Assembly: GCA_030435675.1 (NCBI GenBank)
Contig: CM059621.1
Span: 3,844,001 to 3,908,000 of the forward strand
DNA length: 64,000 nt
Reading direction: 5' to 3'
Source: Steinernema hermaphroditum
Lineage: Eukaryota; Nematoda; Chromadorea; Rhabditida; Steinernematidae
The notes under the pieces are model-generated. The model did no database searches. It saw only the letters and a program-made list of their open reading frames with translations, and had not been told where the DNA came from. Each line of letters starts with the position of its first letter. The stretch's first letter is position 1. The position numbers and the translations under genes were made by a program. Shown piece by piece: positions 1-11,489 of the stretch.

Positions 1-1266
1 TTCTATGGAGATTACAGTTTTCTGTCCGGTTCGAATGGTGATGCCAATACCCTCACCGTCAACGCAGAAAGACCCATTGAAAGCGACGCAATTCGAGTCG
101 AATACGTCCACTCCGACATCGGCTGGCTCGCTTCGGATCTCAATGGGTTCGGATTCGCCGGTGATCGATGATGTTTCTAGCTTCAGGTCGGAACAGTGCT
201 GAAAGAATATGCGTTGCAGAGTAGTTCGTTAAAGTTAACGTTTTGAGTCTAAAAACTCCAGACGTTCTCCCCTGTTATTGGAACTTCTCAACTTCAAACA
301 TTTTTTTGCCGTCCTTTTTCACGTGAAGCATGCACATTAGAACCATTGCTCCACGCTCTGTCCTACCGCCCACCCCTCATCACATTTGAGCAACACGGCT
401 CTCGTGTTATGATATTTTGCAGCTCACCAGCAATCGAAGATCGGCGGGCACGCGACTTCCATTTTTCACCAGAACGATGTCTCCAACGACGATCTTCTCA
501 CTATCGATCGTTGTGGCTTTTCCATCTCTCACCACAGTACATTTCGGTGGAAGCAAATTGGTGAATCCTTTGACAACCTGAGGTATTTTATTGAGATGTG
601 AGATTAAATTTAACTATCTCACGTTGATGGCTTTCTTCTCCTGGATGAATGTCCCGATGCACATTCCCAACACCAGAAGAAAGAGCACGATGGCCACATA
701 GAGATTCAGTCGGACACTAAAATAAAATCTTTCTGCGGTGTTCCTTGATCGACTGCCGTGTTTTTCGTTTTCTTTTTTCAAACCCCCGGCTCCGTAGCGC
801 GACATTTACTTTGTATATGTCGTAACCACATCACTTAACGCTGTTGTCGACTTCCTGGCTACCGGTTCCCTCGTGTTGAAGATCGTAAATAACCTCACCA
901 GGAGGTCATCAGCAGCACTACGACTGTCGAAAGGCGCAAACAGAACTCACGTCATGTCGATGAAGTAGGTAATCAGACTGAGGGCGCCGGCACCGATCAT
1001 AAGCACCCAGAAGAGATTCAGGAATTGGCGTAGGAAAAGAAGAAGGTTGCTGATCTCCTTTGGTGGAGCCAACACATTTGGACCATCTTGCTAAAAGGGG
1101 TTATCAAAATTATTCGTTTTTTACTTTGTTGTTCTTTACTTGAAGGCGTTTCTCCGCTTGCTCCTTCGATAAGCCCTTACTCAGCTTCGGGTTATCGATG
1201 TTAATCATAGAATTGGGATAAACACGAGATAGCTGTGTAGCGTCCATATTGTGTTCGACAAAAGAG
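1..1266 (-). CDS. Na+/K+-ATPase-like P-type pump alpha subunit, N-terminal part
   Basis: Five consecutive exons read in phase on the minus strand: 1140-1266, 951-1090, 623-716, 428-577 and 1-198, with the last running off the window edge. They encode the cation-ATPase N-domain (DGPNVLAPPKE), transmembrane helices M1 and M2 (ending FIQEKKAIN), and the actuator domain with the invariant TGES loop (SITGESEP). This order and the A-domain wording match family IIC pumps (Na+/K+ or H+/K+ type), which exchange cations across the plasma membrane using ATP. The phosphorylation site DKTGT lies outside the window. The first coding exon was not resolved: an in-frame ATG lies inside exon 1140-1266, and further 5' exons up to about 1.6 kb are possible. 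The subfamily (EAT-6 versus CATP) cannot be settled from this part. Confidence 0.85.
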
Positions 1267-1269
1267 CTG

Positions 1270-3843
1270 AAACATTCGTTGGATAAAGTATCTTTCAGAA
1301 TTGCTTCTACTGTGGGAATAGGAAAACACTGCTACGTCTTGTCGATCCATGTATTGATGGAGAAATTCTTAAGATTTTAAAGGGCATCAGTGAAACGAAA
1401 GATGTGAGGAATGCATCTGTATAGCCACTTGTTCCAGATCCCCTGCTGGGTTCTCTTAATATGATTTGTCCGATCAACATGACGAAAACGACTTTTTGTG
1501 TCAAAGTGCATAGCTGCAGACAGTAAACCGGATTACCACAGCAGAAAATTGAACAACGAAATTCGAAAATAGTCTTGTATTTATTTATTGTTTGAGTACA
1601 TCTTGAAGTGTCATTATCTTCAGCCATTCCAGAAAGTAGGCATTGTTTTCAGTCGCTTCTTTTTGTTTTTTGACCTGCATTAGAAAACAGACCTGCCAAT
1701 AAAACCGGTTCGTCAATGAATTACTTCCTCACGAAACAGGAAGTCAAGTGTGTTTTGACCTTTTTGTTCTGGTTCTCTATGTTCGCAAGAACGATCACAG
1801 CAACACTTCCGGAATCCTCTTCATGGACACGGAAATTCCCCTAACATCCAAGGATCGCAAATTCAGAAAAAAAATTTGGTTGATCATCAACAAAAGACAG
1901 ATGTAGAAGCACGGACTTGCAGAGTTGCCCCCCACATTCCTCTACCGGGTCAAAGCGTGCCAGCAGTCCAACGGGCCAGCCGTATGGTCAGCTGAGCTGG
2001 CTACTCATCCGTTTGGCCGATTCGTCAGACTTTGAACGACTCACGGCTTAGCCGATCCGGTTTAACGGCTCGTCCGTCTCTGCACGTCGGTTTGAGAGAG
2101 CGGAGATGAACAGAGACCAATGCTCACATACAAATAGTTTCTCTACTTGTCTGAACTATCTCGCAGCGACGTGCAAAGACGGCTATCTGATCCGTTCCAC
2201 TCGAGTGGCAAACATCACTTCCAGGATTTCGAGTATAGAATGATCGGAGGAAGTATTTATACATTGAGTTACTAATTGAGTCAGATCAGACCATAATCTT
2301 CGCACCTGCCTAGTTGTACCGGCTATTGATAATTTTGGCAAAACTTGGTAGCGTGTTGATCGTAAAACAGGTTGAAAATGACACAAACGTCGATACAATT
2401 AAAATGACGTCAATTATGTTATTATTTTCTTCATCGTCTATCTTTATTTAACCAAGATCTCAATTGACCAAATTTCATCTCGGATGTCGAATATCGATGG
2501 TTGTATAGCATTTTGAACCATTACTACGATTCGAATGCTAACCGACAATTTGCGGTTTCGAAAATTTATGCATGCAACGTACCTGCTCAAGCTGCGACTA
2601 GACTCCTCTACCCGTTTTATATGATTCTTTCTGTTCTTCCGGCAGCATCGTACAAATCGTCCTATGAATCCTACAACGGATCGATAATTATATTACCAAA
2701 CTCAAAGTATTACTTACCCATCTTGACGAAGCAGATGAACTCTTCAACAGCTCCTCAGTTCTCGACCTGGCGACACTGAGAACTCCTTCGCTATTTCGAC
2801 GAGTATATCTGAAAATGGAAAGTGGCCGCCTACTGTGAACTCCGCCCGGAACCTATAATACTCAGACATTTAACGCATTTGACATGACGTTCGCGATCTG
2901 TACGAATCAAGTGCCTACTGTGACTAGGGTTGGCGAGGTCGGATAAGTATACAAAACCGGGTAAGCTGATGAAATATTCCCTTATAAGTGATTATTAAGA
3001 ATTCTCTCTATAGTACGACGGTCAGGATGGCCGCAAAAAATGCAACACCGTGCATGGTCACAGACCGTCGTTGTGGTCTAATCAAATGTGTATGTGGGTG
3101 AGCATCATTTTGATCAGCATTTCACAAAAGTTCCCATGAGCGACAACAGACCAGCATCAATATAGCTCATATCATCATTAGCCGCATGAATATCATCATT
3201 CAACTCAACTTCGACCGCTCAGCGTCACAGTCTTCATACACTGATTCAATAACACTTTTCTCAGCGGGTGTTCTGCTGTTTACGCTACGTCTCGTCGATA
3301 CAGGGTGGGGAAAGCGCGCAATCAGTGACATCAACTATGGTTGAGTCTTAATTTATGTCTGCTCTCGTAGTTAGGGCACGCGAAATGAAAACAAAAATGA
3401 CACCGGTAAGTGTTTCCTTGCCAAAAGCGGGGAATGTCAAAAACATCAACGAATGACTGAATCTTTCAACTTCAGCTGATCAACTATGGTAGTTGACATC
3501 ATGTGGAGTCAATATGCAGACAGAAATTGATTGTCTGAAGTTATCGTTGCCCATATTTAGCTTGTTTACATCGCAATTCAGTGAACCTCTTAAGTTACAA
3601 TTTGTATTATTATTGTAACTTAAAATAGACTAGAAGTACACTTTTAATTTTCTTACGCACCATACATCTTTTGGTTATTCCTCCTTGAACACAGATTTCT
3701 TACGCACTGTGCTAACACTAAAAGTTGCATAGTGCTTTGAAAGATGCATCGCGGATACTGCAGGGTATAGATAAATGCAGCACAAGAGATCCGATTGGCG
3801 ACGAAATGAGGACCATTGAATCAAGACTGTAAAAAAAACTCAA
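1270..3843. other. intergenic, no gene recognised
   Basis: Only short unsupported reading frames are present. The stretch may include the upstream exon or promoter of the P-type ATPase. At about 1950-2070 there is an imperfect GC-rich patch built of short motifs such as GAGCTGGCT and GGCCGATTCG. It resembles patches near 13.8, 14.4, 21.7, 21.8 and 53.75 kb. Confidence 0.5.
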
Positions 3844-4080
3844 TTTTATGACTTCTCGCATCAAAGGTTTGCGCCTTGCAACACGTCTCATACGTGCAGA
3901 AGAAAGACATAATCACACCGTTGAGGTTTTATCTTTGGCTTAAGATGAGTAGACCTATCAGCGGTCCACTGTACGCGAGTATTGGAGAGTCGAAGTTGCT
4001 GAAACCTACTTAGGCGCGGCGGTTAGACGCAGCGGCGGGATCGGGATCCTAGCGTTGCCCGGGCGAGCTGACCCATCGCC
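3844..4080 (+). repeat. partial copy of the GC-rich dispersed repeat (family R)
   Basis: It begins with the family R terminus (TTTATGACTTCTCGCATC) and then follows the copy at 54812 for about 230 bases, including the shared TAATCACACCGT block. The second half of the element is missing. It lies just beyond the 3' end of the first srx gene. Confidence 0.6.
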
Positions 4081-4567
4081 ACCGACACAAAGGGAAGAAC
4101 GGATAAGAAGTCATGTCCAGGGAGAAATATACTGCAGAAACACGAGCAAAAACGTTCTTCTGTCAGTTTACCAGGAAGCTTTTTTTGGTACTGTCGCCGT
4201 GAAACTTAGAGGCCGGCGATCAGACAGGCAATCTTGAGCAATCACCACAGTAAGCTGCTTGTTTACTCGCGTTTCTTTCTTTCTATTCCTTGCTGAGAAC
4301 CTGAAATTGGAAAAACAACAAGATACACAACTGACTCATTATGTGCTTGGCGAACAAGTTATGACTGATTCATCGTTCTTATAATAAATACCATAATCAT
4401 ATGTGTACAGACTAGTTAGTCTGCAGATAATCGTACTCACATGAACACGGTGGAGTCGCGACTTTGATGAACAGAGGCACGGTCTTAGAGCAAAGTCTGC
4501 TATAGTATATGTATTTCTATCATTCGAACATAATTGCAATTTATTAATTCAAATGTGATACAGGTTT

Positions 4568-6171
4568 CTAAGAAGATAATGAGCCGTTCTGTGCCTGACA
4601 TAGTTGGTGAAGGACAGAGGACGATGACGTATTGTAGGCAACCGAAATGTTCGCCGAAAAGCATGATCGAATCCTTGCCTTTACTTCTGGATTGAAGATA
4701 AGAAGAACCAGCCTAAACAACTGACCGTAAGATCGGAAGAGACTTCAATCAGCGGCTCACAAGGGAACCACTGCAAAATTACGCGCCGATCGGGCTGAGT
4801 TTAGTGATCTGGCTGGGAACGCGAACGCACGCAATGTAATGGTAGCGGTTGATCAGCGGTCGATCGTTTCAGGACCAATAACAAACGCTTAATACGTTTT
4901 CTGTGTAAAACGAGCAAAAATCAGAGCATAATTGTGGTAATACGTTAGCTCCGGCACTACATGTTTGATCATGATCGATCGGCCACTGACGCTTCATATT
5001 TCCCGTTATACGTATAGCCTGATTTGAGGCACCTAAGACACCGCGTCTGACTTCTCAGCCCTACCCAGCCCACCAGAGCTCAATTCCATCAGTACATGTC
5101 ACCTGGAGTGGTTTCCTTGTCAGTTAGTTAAGTGGACTCTGTCCAATTTACATACGCATTAATATTGTGATTGACGATGATGGCAAAGAGTCCAAAAATT
5201 CGAAGACCTTCGTCATTGGGACTGAAAGAGTTGTTGGCCATCATTATAGCCAGGGCAGCTAAGATCATAGTGATGTTTTGAAGGAACGTTTGAAGAGTAA
5301 AACGAACATCTCGGCGAAACTTTGCATAATTTGCGGGCGTCTGTCTTCTCTAAAACTTCCACGTTACTTGTATTTCACCTAATCTTACCTTGTTGATGTG
5401 ATATATGTGCGACAAAGTTGTCACGTCTATGCACAGCGTTATTATGCATAGCCCCACGCAGCAATAGTAGAAAACGAGACAGATATATGAAAAGGTTTGG
5501 ACTGAGTTGTCAGCGCACTGAATGTAAACGAAGTCGTACAGCTTAGCGCTGTAGCCGACCCAGTTGCAGGGGAATACTAAAAACCGGGTGTTTTTTGTAA
5601 TACCAATCGAAGCTTACGTAGAAAGAGCATGACGTGAGAAGGTGTCACCAACCACGTTGCGATGATAATTTTTCTACACCTATCCTTCGAAAATATCGTA
5701 CGATATCGAAGTGGATAGCAGACAGCCACGAGTCTGCTGATCGATACGATGTTGTGGGTCACACATGAGGTCAGGGCGAACCACGAGTGTAGATGGTAAG
5801 CCAAAATCGACAGGTTTGTGGGAATGTACGATGGCTGCCTTTAATATCATATAGTTTAGTCACTGATGCACTGTACACTTACATTATTGTAAAAGGCGCC
5901 TCGAAGATCATATTAAAAACGTTTAGGCACACTTCCGCTACCGTGCGGCTTCCCCAAAGCCATCCGAATGCATTGTGAAAAATTGGGATTTTCTTTATGA
6001 AGTAAACATTCAAGAGCCCGAGAATGACGGCGGACGAAGACAACGGTAAGAGAAATGGTGTCAGTTCGCGTTAATGAAGCTTACCATGAACATGCATAAT
6101 CCAACAACAACATCTTTGCCGGATGGCGCACCATTGCCATTGAGAAGCGAGCCGTATTCGAACGTGGACAT
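4568..6171 (-). CDS. srx-type serpentine chemoreceptor, with a defective splice acceptor
   Basis: Six exons on the minus strand: 6085-6171, 5883-6043, 5618-5838, 5389-5576, 5156-5349 and 4568-4712. They encode 331 residues with seven hydrophobic segments. Family marks are FHNAFGWLWGS after TM1, the TM3-end stretch VSISRLVAVCYPLRY and the C-terminal LLIFNPEVKARIR. These fit nematode srx receptors (7TM_GPCR_Srx), plasma-membrane chemoreceptors of sensory neurons. All phases close, but the acceptor of intron 1 reads CTTACCG where the paralogue at 12.0-13.3 kb has TTTCAG. The expected CAG is CCG and no other usable AG lies in that intron. It is therefore a recently inactivated gene, an assembly error, or non-canonical splicing. 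It lacks one intron that the paralogue has. Confidence 0.8.
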
Positions 6172-7820
6172 AACCTGGCAACAATATAACAGCTATAAGA
6201 ATTTCTCTACTGCATTACTCAATAGTACAGCAGATACAAAGGACAACGGTTTATTAGCCGCATGGCGCTAGGCAAAAAATTTAATTATCGAAGTTCTTCA
6301 AATCGAATATGAATAGTGATGTTGAATTCCGAACCCTATTGCGTATCATTCACAAAGATCACGAACTTTTCTATGTAGTGAAGTACGTAAGTAATGAAAA
6401 CAGGTAAATAAAAGACAATCGCTATCTAGAGCACGCTTTTGTCAGTAAATAGTTGTTTGCTCAGACTTTGTAATCACACCGCTCAATGACGAGCACTCAT
6501 CAGGTTCTCTGAGTCCGAAGCTACGAATAACAAAGCTAACCACTCTTTTGAGTTGCTTACGTCACAGCTGTGATACCGTGACTTACGAACACACATGTTT
6601 ACAGCCATCTCTGAATCAGATCTTGGTCAGGTGGACGAACTTCAGCTGCGTAGTGTAACGTTCCTGCCGGGCGACTGTCGCGCCAAGAACGACCGTTCAA
6701 TTAGCTCATTTCTGAGAGAATGGACGTAAATCTAGCACGGACCGCATAAATTAAAAGCCAGAGATGATAATTTCTCCATCTGAGTTGTAACGCACACTGT
6801 ATATTGACAATATACCCCAATATTGACAAAAAAAAAATACGAAAACGATTGTCATTTTAAGACTATTGGTTTCACGGGCAAATTGGAAACGATTTTGGTT
6901 AGCACGTGTTTCACTTACTTCACAATACAAGAAATAAGAACATGCATTTTTTTTCACCTGAACAATTAAGATGTGCACAACGCAGCTGCTTTGCTTGGTT
7001 GTTATGGCAAAAGCACTGAGGTTATGTGAATAGTTAATTCTCTGAAAATAGCGTGATGTTCTGCAATATTTGAACCAACAAGTACATCGTTTATCGACTT
7101 CGTTTCATAAATCAAAAGCATCGCGTCATGAACGGCGCTAAATAGCAGATAAAACAGCGGATTTCCCTTGCTCTCGGCGACCTTCAGTCACGACTTGTCA
7201 CGTAGTCGGATGCCTGGTATCGCATATCTCGCCGTCGATGGTGGAGAGACTGCGGTGTCGGAGTGTCTCAATTCCATGCGGAAGCCCTAGAACGCTTAAA
7301 GTAGCCATGGGGTCAACAGCACGATCAACGTGCGGCCTAGGAACTCGTTCCTTCAGCACATGAGATAGTCAAACATTGTTTATACTAACAGGCAAGTGCC
7401 TCAGCTCAGTTAACTAATAGTGACACGCAACGCGCTATTTTCATCATTTCATAACCAGCAAATATTGGAACCTCTTATTCTCGATCATATTTGAGTTACA
7501 ACTTTATACGCTTTTCTTTATACGCTACTCGAAAGGAAACTGTCTAAAGTTCTGTACGCCGATTTGGATGAGTGAAGAAGTGGGTAAACTTCAAGTAGCG
7601 ACTGTTGAAGTGTACTATGTGATGTCAGACATCGGACATGATGCTCATTTTATGTGTTGCCACTTTTTCAAATTTCGTCATTATTCCTTACAATACAATC
7701 GAATCCGTCATCACTGTTTCTGTCAACATCATAAATTTCCAAACGTTATCTCCGATAAACAGATCAAGTTTATTAATCCGGCTCGCCGAATAAGGAAAGC
7801 CCTTTTCGAACAAACTTTGA
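6172..7820. other. intergenic, nothing recognised
   Basis: AT-rich sequence between the srx gene and the GRL gene. No exon with supporting splice sites or family resemblance was seen on either strand. The reading frame that enters the GRL gene happens to be open from about 7568, but it contains no recognisable protein. Confidence 0.5.
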
Positions 7821-7824
7821 GATC

Positions 7825-7845
7825 TTTATCTTTCTACATAAATAC
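7825..7845 (+). promoter_or_regulatory. GATA-type motif plus TATA box of GRL gene 1
   Basis: A CTTTATCTTT motif (the reverse complement contains AAGATAAAG, a GATA-factor site) is followed by ATAAATA at 7839-7845, 40 bases before the start codon. The same arrangement and spacing occur upstream of the paralogue at 9.9 kb. In Caenorhabditis, GATA factors (ELT-1, ELT-3) drive epidermal genes, so the inferred role is epidermal expression. Confidence 0.55.
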
Positions 7846-7885
7846 GAAGATTCGTTTGAGCACCACATCAGTCTTACGATCATCA

Positions 7886-8569
7886 ATGACTTCTAAGATT
7901 CTCGTTGGTCTTCTTCTCTTGACAGCCGTCGCTGTGATTGTCGAGACTTGTTTCCCGCCGTTTACGGGTGGCGGTGGTGGTTGCTGTGGAGGAGGCGGAG
8001 GTGGCTGTGGAGGCGGAGGTGGAGGTTGTGGTGGTGGCTGTGGAGGCGGAGGAGGAGGCTGCGGCGGCGGAGGTGGAGGTTGTGGACCACCTCCGTGTGG
8101 TGGTGGTGGAGGTGGCTGTGGAGGCGGAGGTGGAGGTTGTGGTGGTGGCGGAGGAGGCTGCGGAGGCGGAGGTGGAGGCTGTGGTGGTGGCGGAGGTGGC
8201 TGCGGAGGCGGTGGCGGATGTGGTGGAGGAGGCGGTTGTGGGGGTTGTGGAAAAAGAAAGAAGCGTGCTCTTGAAGACGATGAACTGGAACACCATGCGA
8301 AGGAGGCATGCAGTTCGAAGAAGCTTAAGAATCTGCTCACACAGGTAACGTTTTCTTCCTCATTCTGCGCAGAATCTCTTCAGTCTATCGTCGATGGCAG
8401 CACCGAGAAGTCCGTGGCCACAATCAACGAGCAACTTGAGCAAATGATGGAGGGAAGTTTCGTAACTTGGTGCTCGCCCATGGAAGAACCGATGAAATTC
8501 GTGACAACCATGGACGTCTACTGCTCCGTCACCGTTTCGAACATTACTTGTAATGTATTCAATCACTGA
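7886..8569 (+). CDS. ground-like (GRL) domain secreted protein 1, Cys-Gly repeat
   Basis: Two exons, 7886-8344 and 8384-8569. The start is chosen by homology with the paralogue (MTSKIL) and by the TATA box 40 bases upstream. Order: signal peptide (about residues 1-20), a CFPPF motif, a long low-complexity block of C-G6 units interrupted by GPPPC, a basic furin-like site (KRKKR), then a ground-like domain starting ACSSKKLKNLL and ending YCSVTVSNITCNVFNH. GRL proteins are nematode secreted proteins related to warthog/hedgehog-type ligands and are mostly made by epidermis and glia. The 39-nt intron has GT-AG ends, no stop and a length divisible by three, so retaining it would only insert 13 residues. 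Poly(A) signal AATAAA at 8595-8600. The paralogue at 9362-9883 has an identical exon 2 length (186 nt). Confidence 0.85.
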   Translation: MTSKILVGLLLLTAVAVIVETCFPPFTGGGGGCCGGGGGGCGGGGGGCGGGCGGGGGGCGGGGGGCGPPPCGGGGGGCGGGGGGCGGGGGGCGGGGGGCGGGGGGCGGGGGCGGGGGCGGCGKRKKRALEDDELEHHAKEACSSKKLKNLLTQVTFSSSFCAESLQSIVDGSTEKSVATINEQLEQMMEGSFVTWCSPMEEPMKFVTTMDVYCSVTVSNITCNVFNH

Positions 8570-8600
8570 TGGCAACCTTTAGAGATTAGAGTGCAATAAA

Positions 8601-9331
8601 TAACTTATTACGAGGTCCAATTTTGTATAATTATATTGTTTATTAATTGGTTCAGAATGAGGCTCGAGAATGTTGAAGGTAAAGAATTCTGGAGCATCCT
8701 TTCCATTATGGTGATGTCACGAATACATCGAGTTGCAATGAGAAGGAATGAACATGCCAGAACTAAGTAAACATATGATTCCAGCTTTTGCTGCAGAAAA
8801 TTCCAACCTCATGGTTGGTAAATCTCGTATCGGTCAGCCAGAATCCTTTCGATTTCGGTCAACTTTTGATGTATACCAATGACGATTATTACTGAACCAT
8901 ACCTTTGGTAGCTCAAAACGGAACTAGCATATAGCTAAACTAACGGAACTAACATATGTATGGCAACAGCACTCTCGTCTCGACCACCAAAGCAATTGCT
9001 TAGGTCATACATACTCACAAATCCCTTATAAATTTTCGTTCCCTTACTGCTACTTGAAACCCGGATACGGTCTACCTGGTGGAACTGTGATGTCGCCGTC
9101 CTAGTTTACATTTACGTCTACATTTACTCTTGACTCAATGGCATTCACCATGCAAGAAGCTCTATCAAAAAATAGCACAATGGCCATCCGACAGTGTTCG
9201 ATTATTAGCACTTTTTGTTCAAAAATTCTATTATTCTTTGCACTTCTGTTATATTTATTGATTAGTATCTCTTCCGACTTTTTGCCAAGTTTGTGGACAC
9301 AAATGAAAGACACCTAATCTCTTCATGAAAA
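8601..9331. other. spacer between the two GRL genes
   Basis: About 730 bases between the converging 3' ends of the two GRL genes. No coding potential or repeat was recognised. Confidence 0.5.
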
Positions 9332-9361
9332 TTTATTGCACATAGCTAAAATACAAATCAA

Positions 9362-9883
9362 TCAGTGATTGAACACATTGCAAGTCATGTTGTAGAGGTT
9401 CACTGAGCAGTAAATTTCCATAGTTGTCGCGAAGTTGAAGGTTTCCACTCGAGGAGAGCACCATGTGACGAAATTTCCTTCGGCAATATCTTCCAATTGC
9501 TCGTTGATGGAGACAACAGATTTCTCAGTGTCACCGGCGACAATTGACTAAAAATTTGGATAGAATTCATATAAACCGTCACTTACTTGACTGATTAAGT
9601 TCTGAAGTTTCTTCGAGTTGCAGGCATTCTTAGCGTCGTGAATCTCATGCTCATCGTTGTCTTCGATGGCACGCTTCTTGCGCTTTCCACATCCTCCGCA
9701 TCCACCTCCACCGCCTCCACAGCCACCACCACAACCTCCACCTCCGCCTCCGCAGCCTCCTCCACCACCGCCACAACCACAACCGCCACCGCCACCAGTA
9801 AAGGGCGGGAAGCACGCATCAGCCACTTGGATGAAGATCACCAAAAGAAGAGCACCAAGGAGGATCTTCGAAGTCATGGTCAA
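9362..9883 (-). CDS. ground-like (GRL) domain secreted protein 2, Cys-Gly repeat
   Basis: Exons 9587-9883 and 9362-9547 on the minus strand; the start is the ATG at 9883 or, by match with the paralogue, the one at 9877. It has a signal peptide, CFPPF, a shorter C-G6 repeat block than GRL 1, the basic site KRKKR, and a ground-like domain (NACNSKKLQNLI to MTCNVFNH). The 39-nt intron sits at the same position and phase as in GRL 1, but its final codon reads TAG, so retention would truncate the protein before the second half of the domain. Poly(A) signal (TTTATT on the plus strand) at 9332-9337. The gene arose with GRL 1 by inverted duplication. The difference in repeat number shows that the Cys-Gly block is length-unstable. 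Confidence 0.87.
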
Positions 9884-9917
9884 AGGCAGAATGATTTGGA
9901 ACGGACAGTTCTGCCAC

Positions 9918-9938
9918 TATTTATACGGAAAGATAAGG
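9918..9938 (-). promoter_or_regulatory. GATA-type motif plus TATA box of GRL gene 2
   Basis: On the minus strand CCTTATCTTTCC precedes ATAAATA, 40 bases before the second in-frame ATG. This duplicates the order and spacing upstream of GRL gene 1, while the sequence further upstream is not obviously conserved. Confidence 0.55.
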
Positions 9939-9939
9939 A

Positions 9940-10949
9940 TCTCCAGCTTTGCTCGCACATGACGAGCCTTCAATCATTCATGACTCACAACACAGAATAG
10001 TCCCGTGGTGGAGGTGCCACAATTATGAAGGAGTATTCTATATCTATCACCATTATTTTCGATAGTGCCATCTATTTCTTCTCTGCTTTTCAGAGGGATT
10101 ACCACTGTATTTTTATCTGACCACAAGACTATAAACATTTGCGCGATTAGATTTTTTGAGCAGGAAACCTGATGCGCTGTGCGTGTTTTGTTCGTCATGA
10201 TTCTGTTCGTTTGGCTTTTTCCACTGATTCATTAGCTGTATTATGAATGTGAGCCGGAGATGATCCGGGAACAAAGTTCGCTATTGTTCTAGCTCTTATC
10301 TCCGATTAATAGATCATGTTTTCACAGCTTCCAGTATAATTATCTTTTGAACAATCAATTCACGTCTATGAAGATTCGCTAAAGGGATTGCATCGAAAAC
10401 GGACGATTTCGATACAGCCTGTTCTGTAGTGAATGGAAGTGTGTTGAAATGTGCTCGATTTCCCATATTCCCTTCGGTAGTAAAATGCGATCTCACGCCC
10501 TTCAGCTGCTGTGGACCCAGTAGCTGGGCGAGCAGCAAGATAATAATAGCCTAGCGGCTGTAGATAGACGAAAGAAGAGCGACCTTTACAGTGGAGACAC
10601 GAAAAGTCGAAAAGCTCTTCCGATCCGGACGGAAAGCCATGGTCAATTTTTCTCTCTGGTCACGAAATGTTAAAAAGCTACTTGAGCTGAGCAGTATCCG
10701 GTGTGAACGCCTATTTCATGGTCAGATCTTGAGAATATGAACCTTGCTACCTTTAGGCACCACAATTAGTGAAATGACAAGAGATTAGTAACAAGAAACG
10801 CTGGACAAGTTGAAGGCTACAAGGACTTAAATTTATGACCATGGTATTTGCGATCTCAAACGAATTTCTTTCGCATAGCCCATTCTCAATTTATCAGCGA
10901 CTCGCAAATAAACAGTATTGACTGATGTGTCTACATATTTCTGCAAAAT
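9940..10949. other. intergenic, nothing recognised
   Basis: No gene, RNA or repeat supported. Short minus-strand reading frames are present without splice context or family resemblance. Confidence 0.5.
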
Positions 10950-11480
10950 TCAGACAATACTAATTGAATGCCGCACAAGGGATGGCGCTCCGAGGTAAGA
11001 TGTTGTGACAGTTGTTCCTAGTGCAGCTACAGCATTTCGACGATCCAACCGGTCGAATCCGAATAGCCTTCGGAACTCGTTTCTGTACAGAGTGCTCCTG
11101 AAGTAGTAGATGAAGAACGGTGCTGCCAGGTTGAGGTTGGCTAGCGTTCCAAGAGCACATTCAGCAGCCACATTGAAGCGTGGACTGGAACAAGTTTTTT
11201 GAAGTTAAAGAAATGAACCTACTGCGGGCTGATAAGAGAAACAACCGCCACACCGAACATTGTTAGGAACCAGCCAAAGAGATAGACGAGGATGAGCGTA
11301 TTTAGCGATCTGTTGATCTTGTGGTAGTCAGCAGAGGACACTTAACGATCGTGAAAGGTATGTAGACCAAACCATACCATCTCGAATGAGCCTAGTTATA
11401 ATAAAATATAACGCCACTACGCCGAAGTTCACAGCAGCACATGAGGCCAACCAATTGCCATGAAGTTTCATCGAGTTTTA
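10950..11480 (-). pseudogene. 3' half of a serpentine receptor (srsx-like), 5' end missing
   Basis: The minus strand reads a hydrophobic segment (LASCAAVNFGVVALYFIITRLI, about 11380-11470), then TM6 (SLNTLILVYLFGWFLTMFGV, about 11227-11315), then TM7 and tail (10950-11178: FFIYYFRSTLYRNEFRRLFGF). The last join is clean: donor CA|GTAGGT, acceptor TTCCAG, phase 2. The TM7-tail wording (a YRxxF-type motif right after TM7) is that of srsx or rhodopsin-like nematode receptors. Stop codons close the frame upstream of the first hydrophobic segment and no exons for TM1-TM4 were found up to the neighbouring gene. It is therefore a 5'-truncated remnant, or the upstream exons are unrecognisable. Confidence 0.5.
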
Positions 11481-11489
11481 TCATAGGCT

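Noticed and set aside
2740..2830. Minus-strand stretch ILVEIAKEFSVSPG resembling a STAS-like domain start
   Set aside because: The frame closes within a few codons and the resemblance to bacterial proteins is too short to mean anything.
7568..7885. 106-codon N-terminal extension of GRL gene 1
   Set aside because: The paralogue starts at MTSKIL and the TATA box lies 40 bases upstream of that ATG. The extension has no resemblance to any protein and would place the signal peptide internally.
7834..8340. 168-codon proline-rich frame and several other frames opposite or within GRL gene 1
   Set aside because: They are the antisense and shifted readings of the GGN/TGY repeat, which leaves every frame open. 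The plus-strand frame has the signal peptide, ground-like domain and poly(A) signal.
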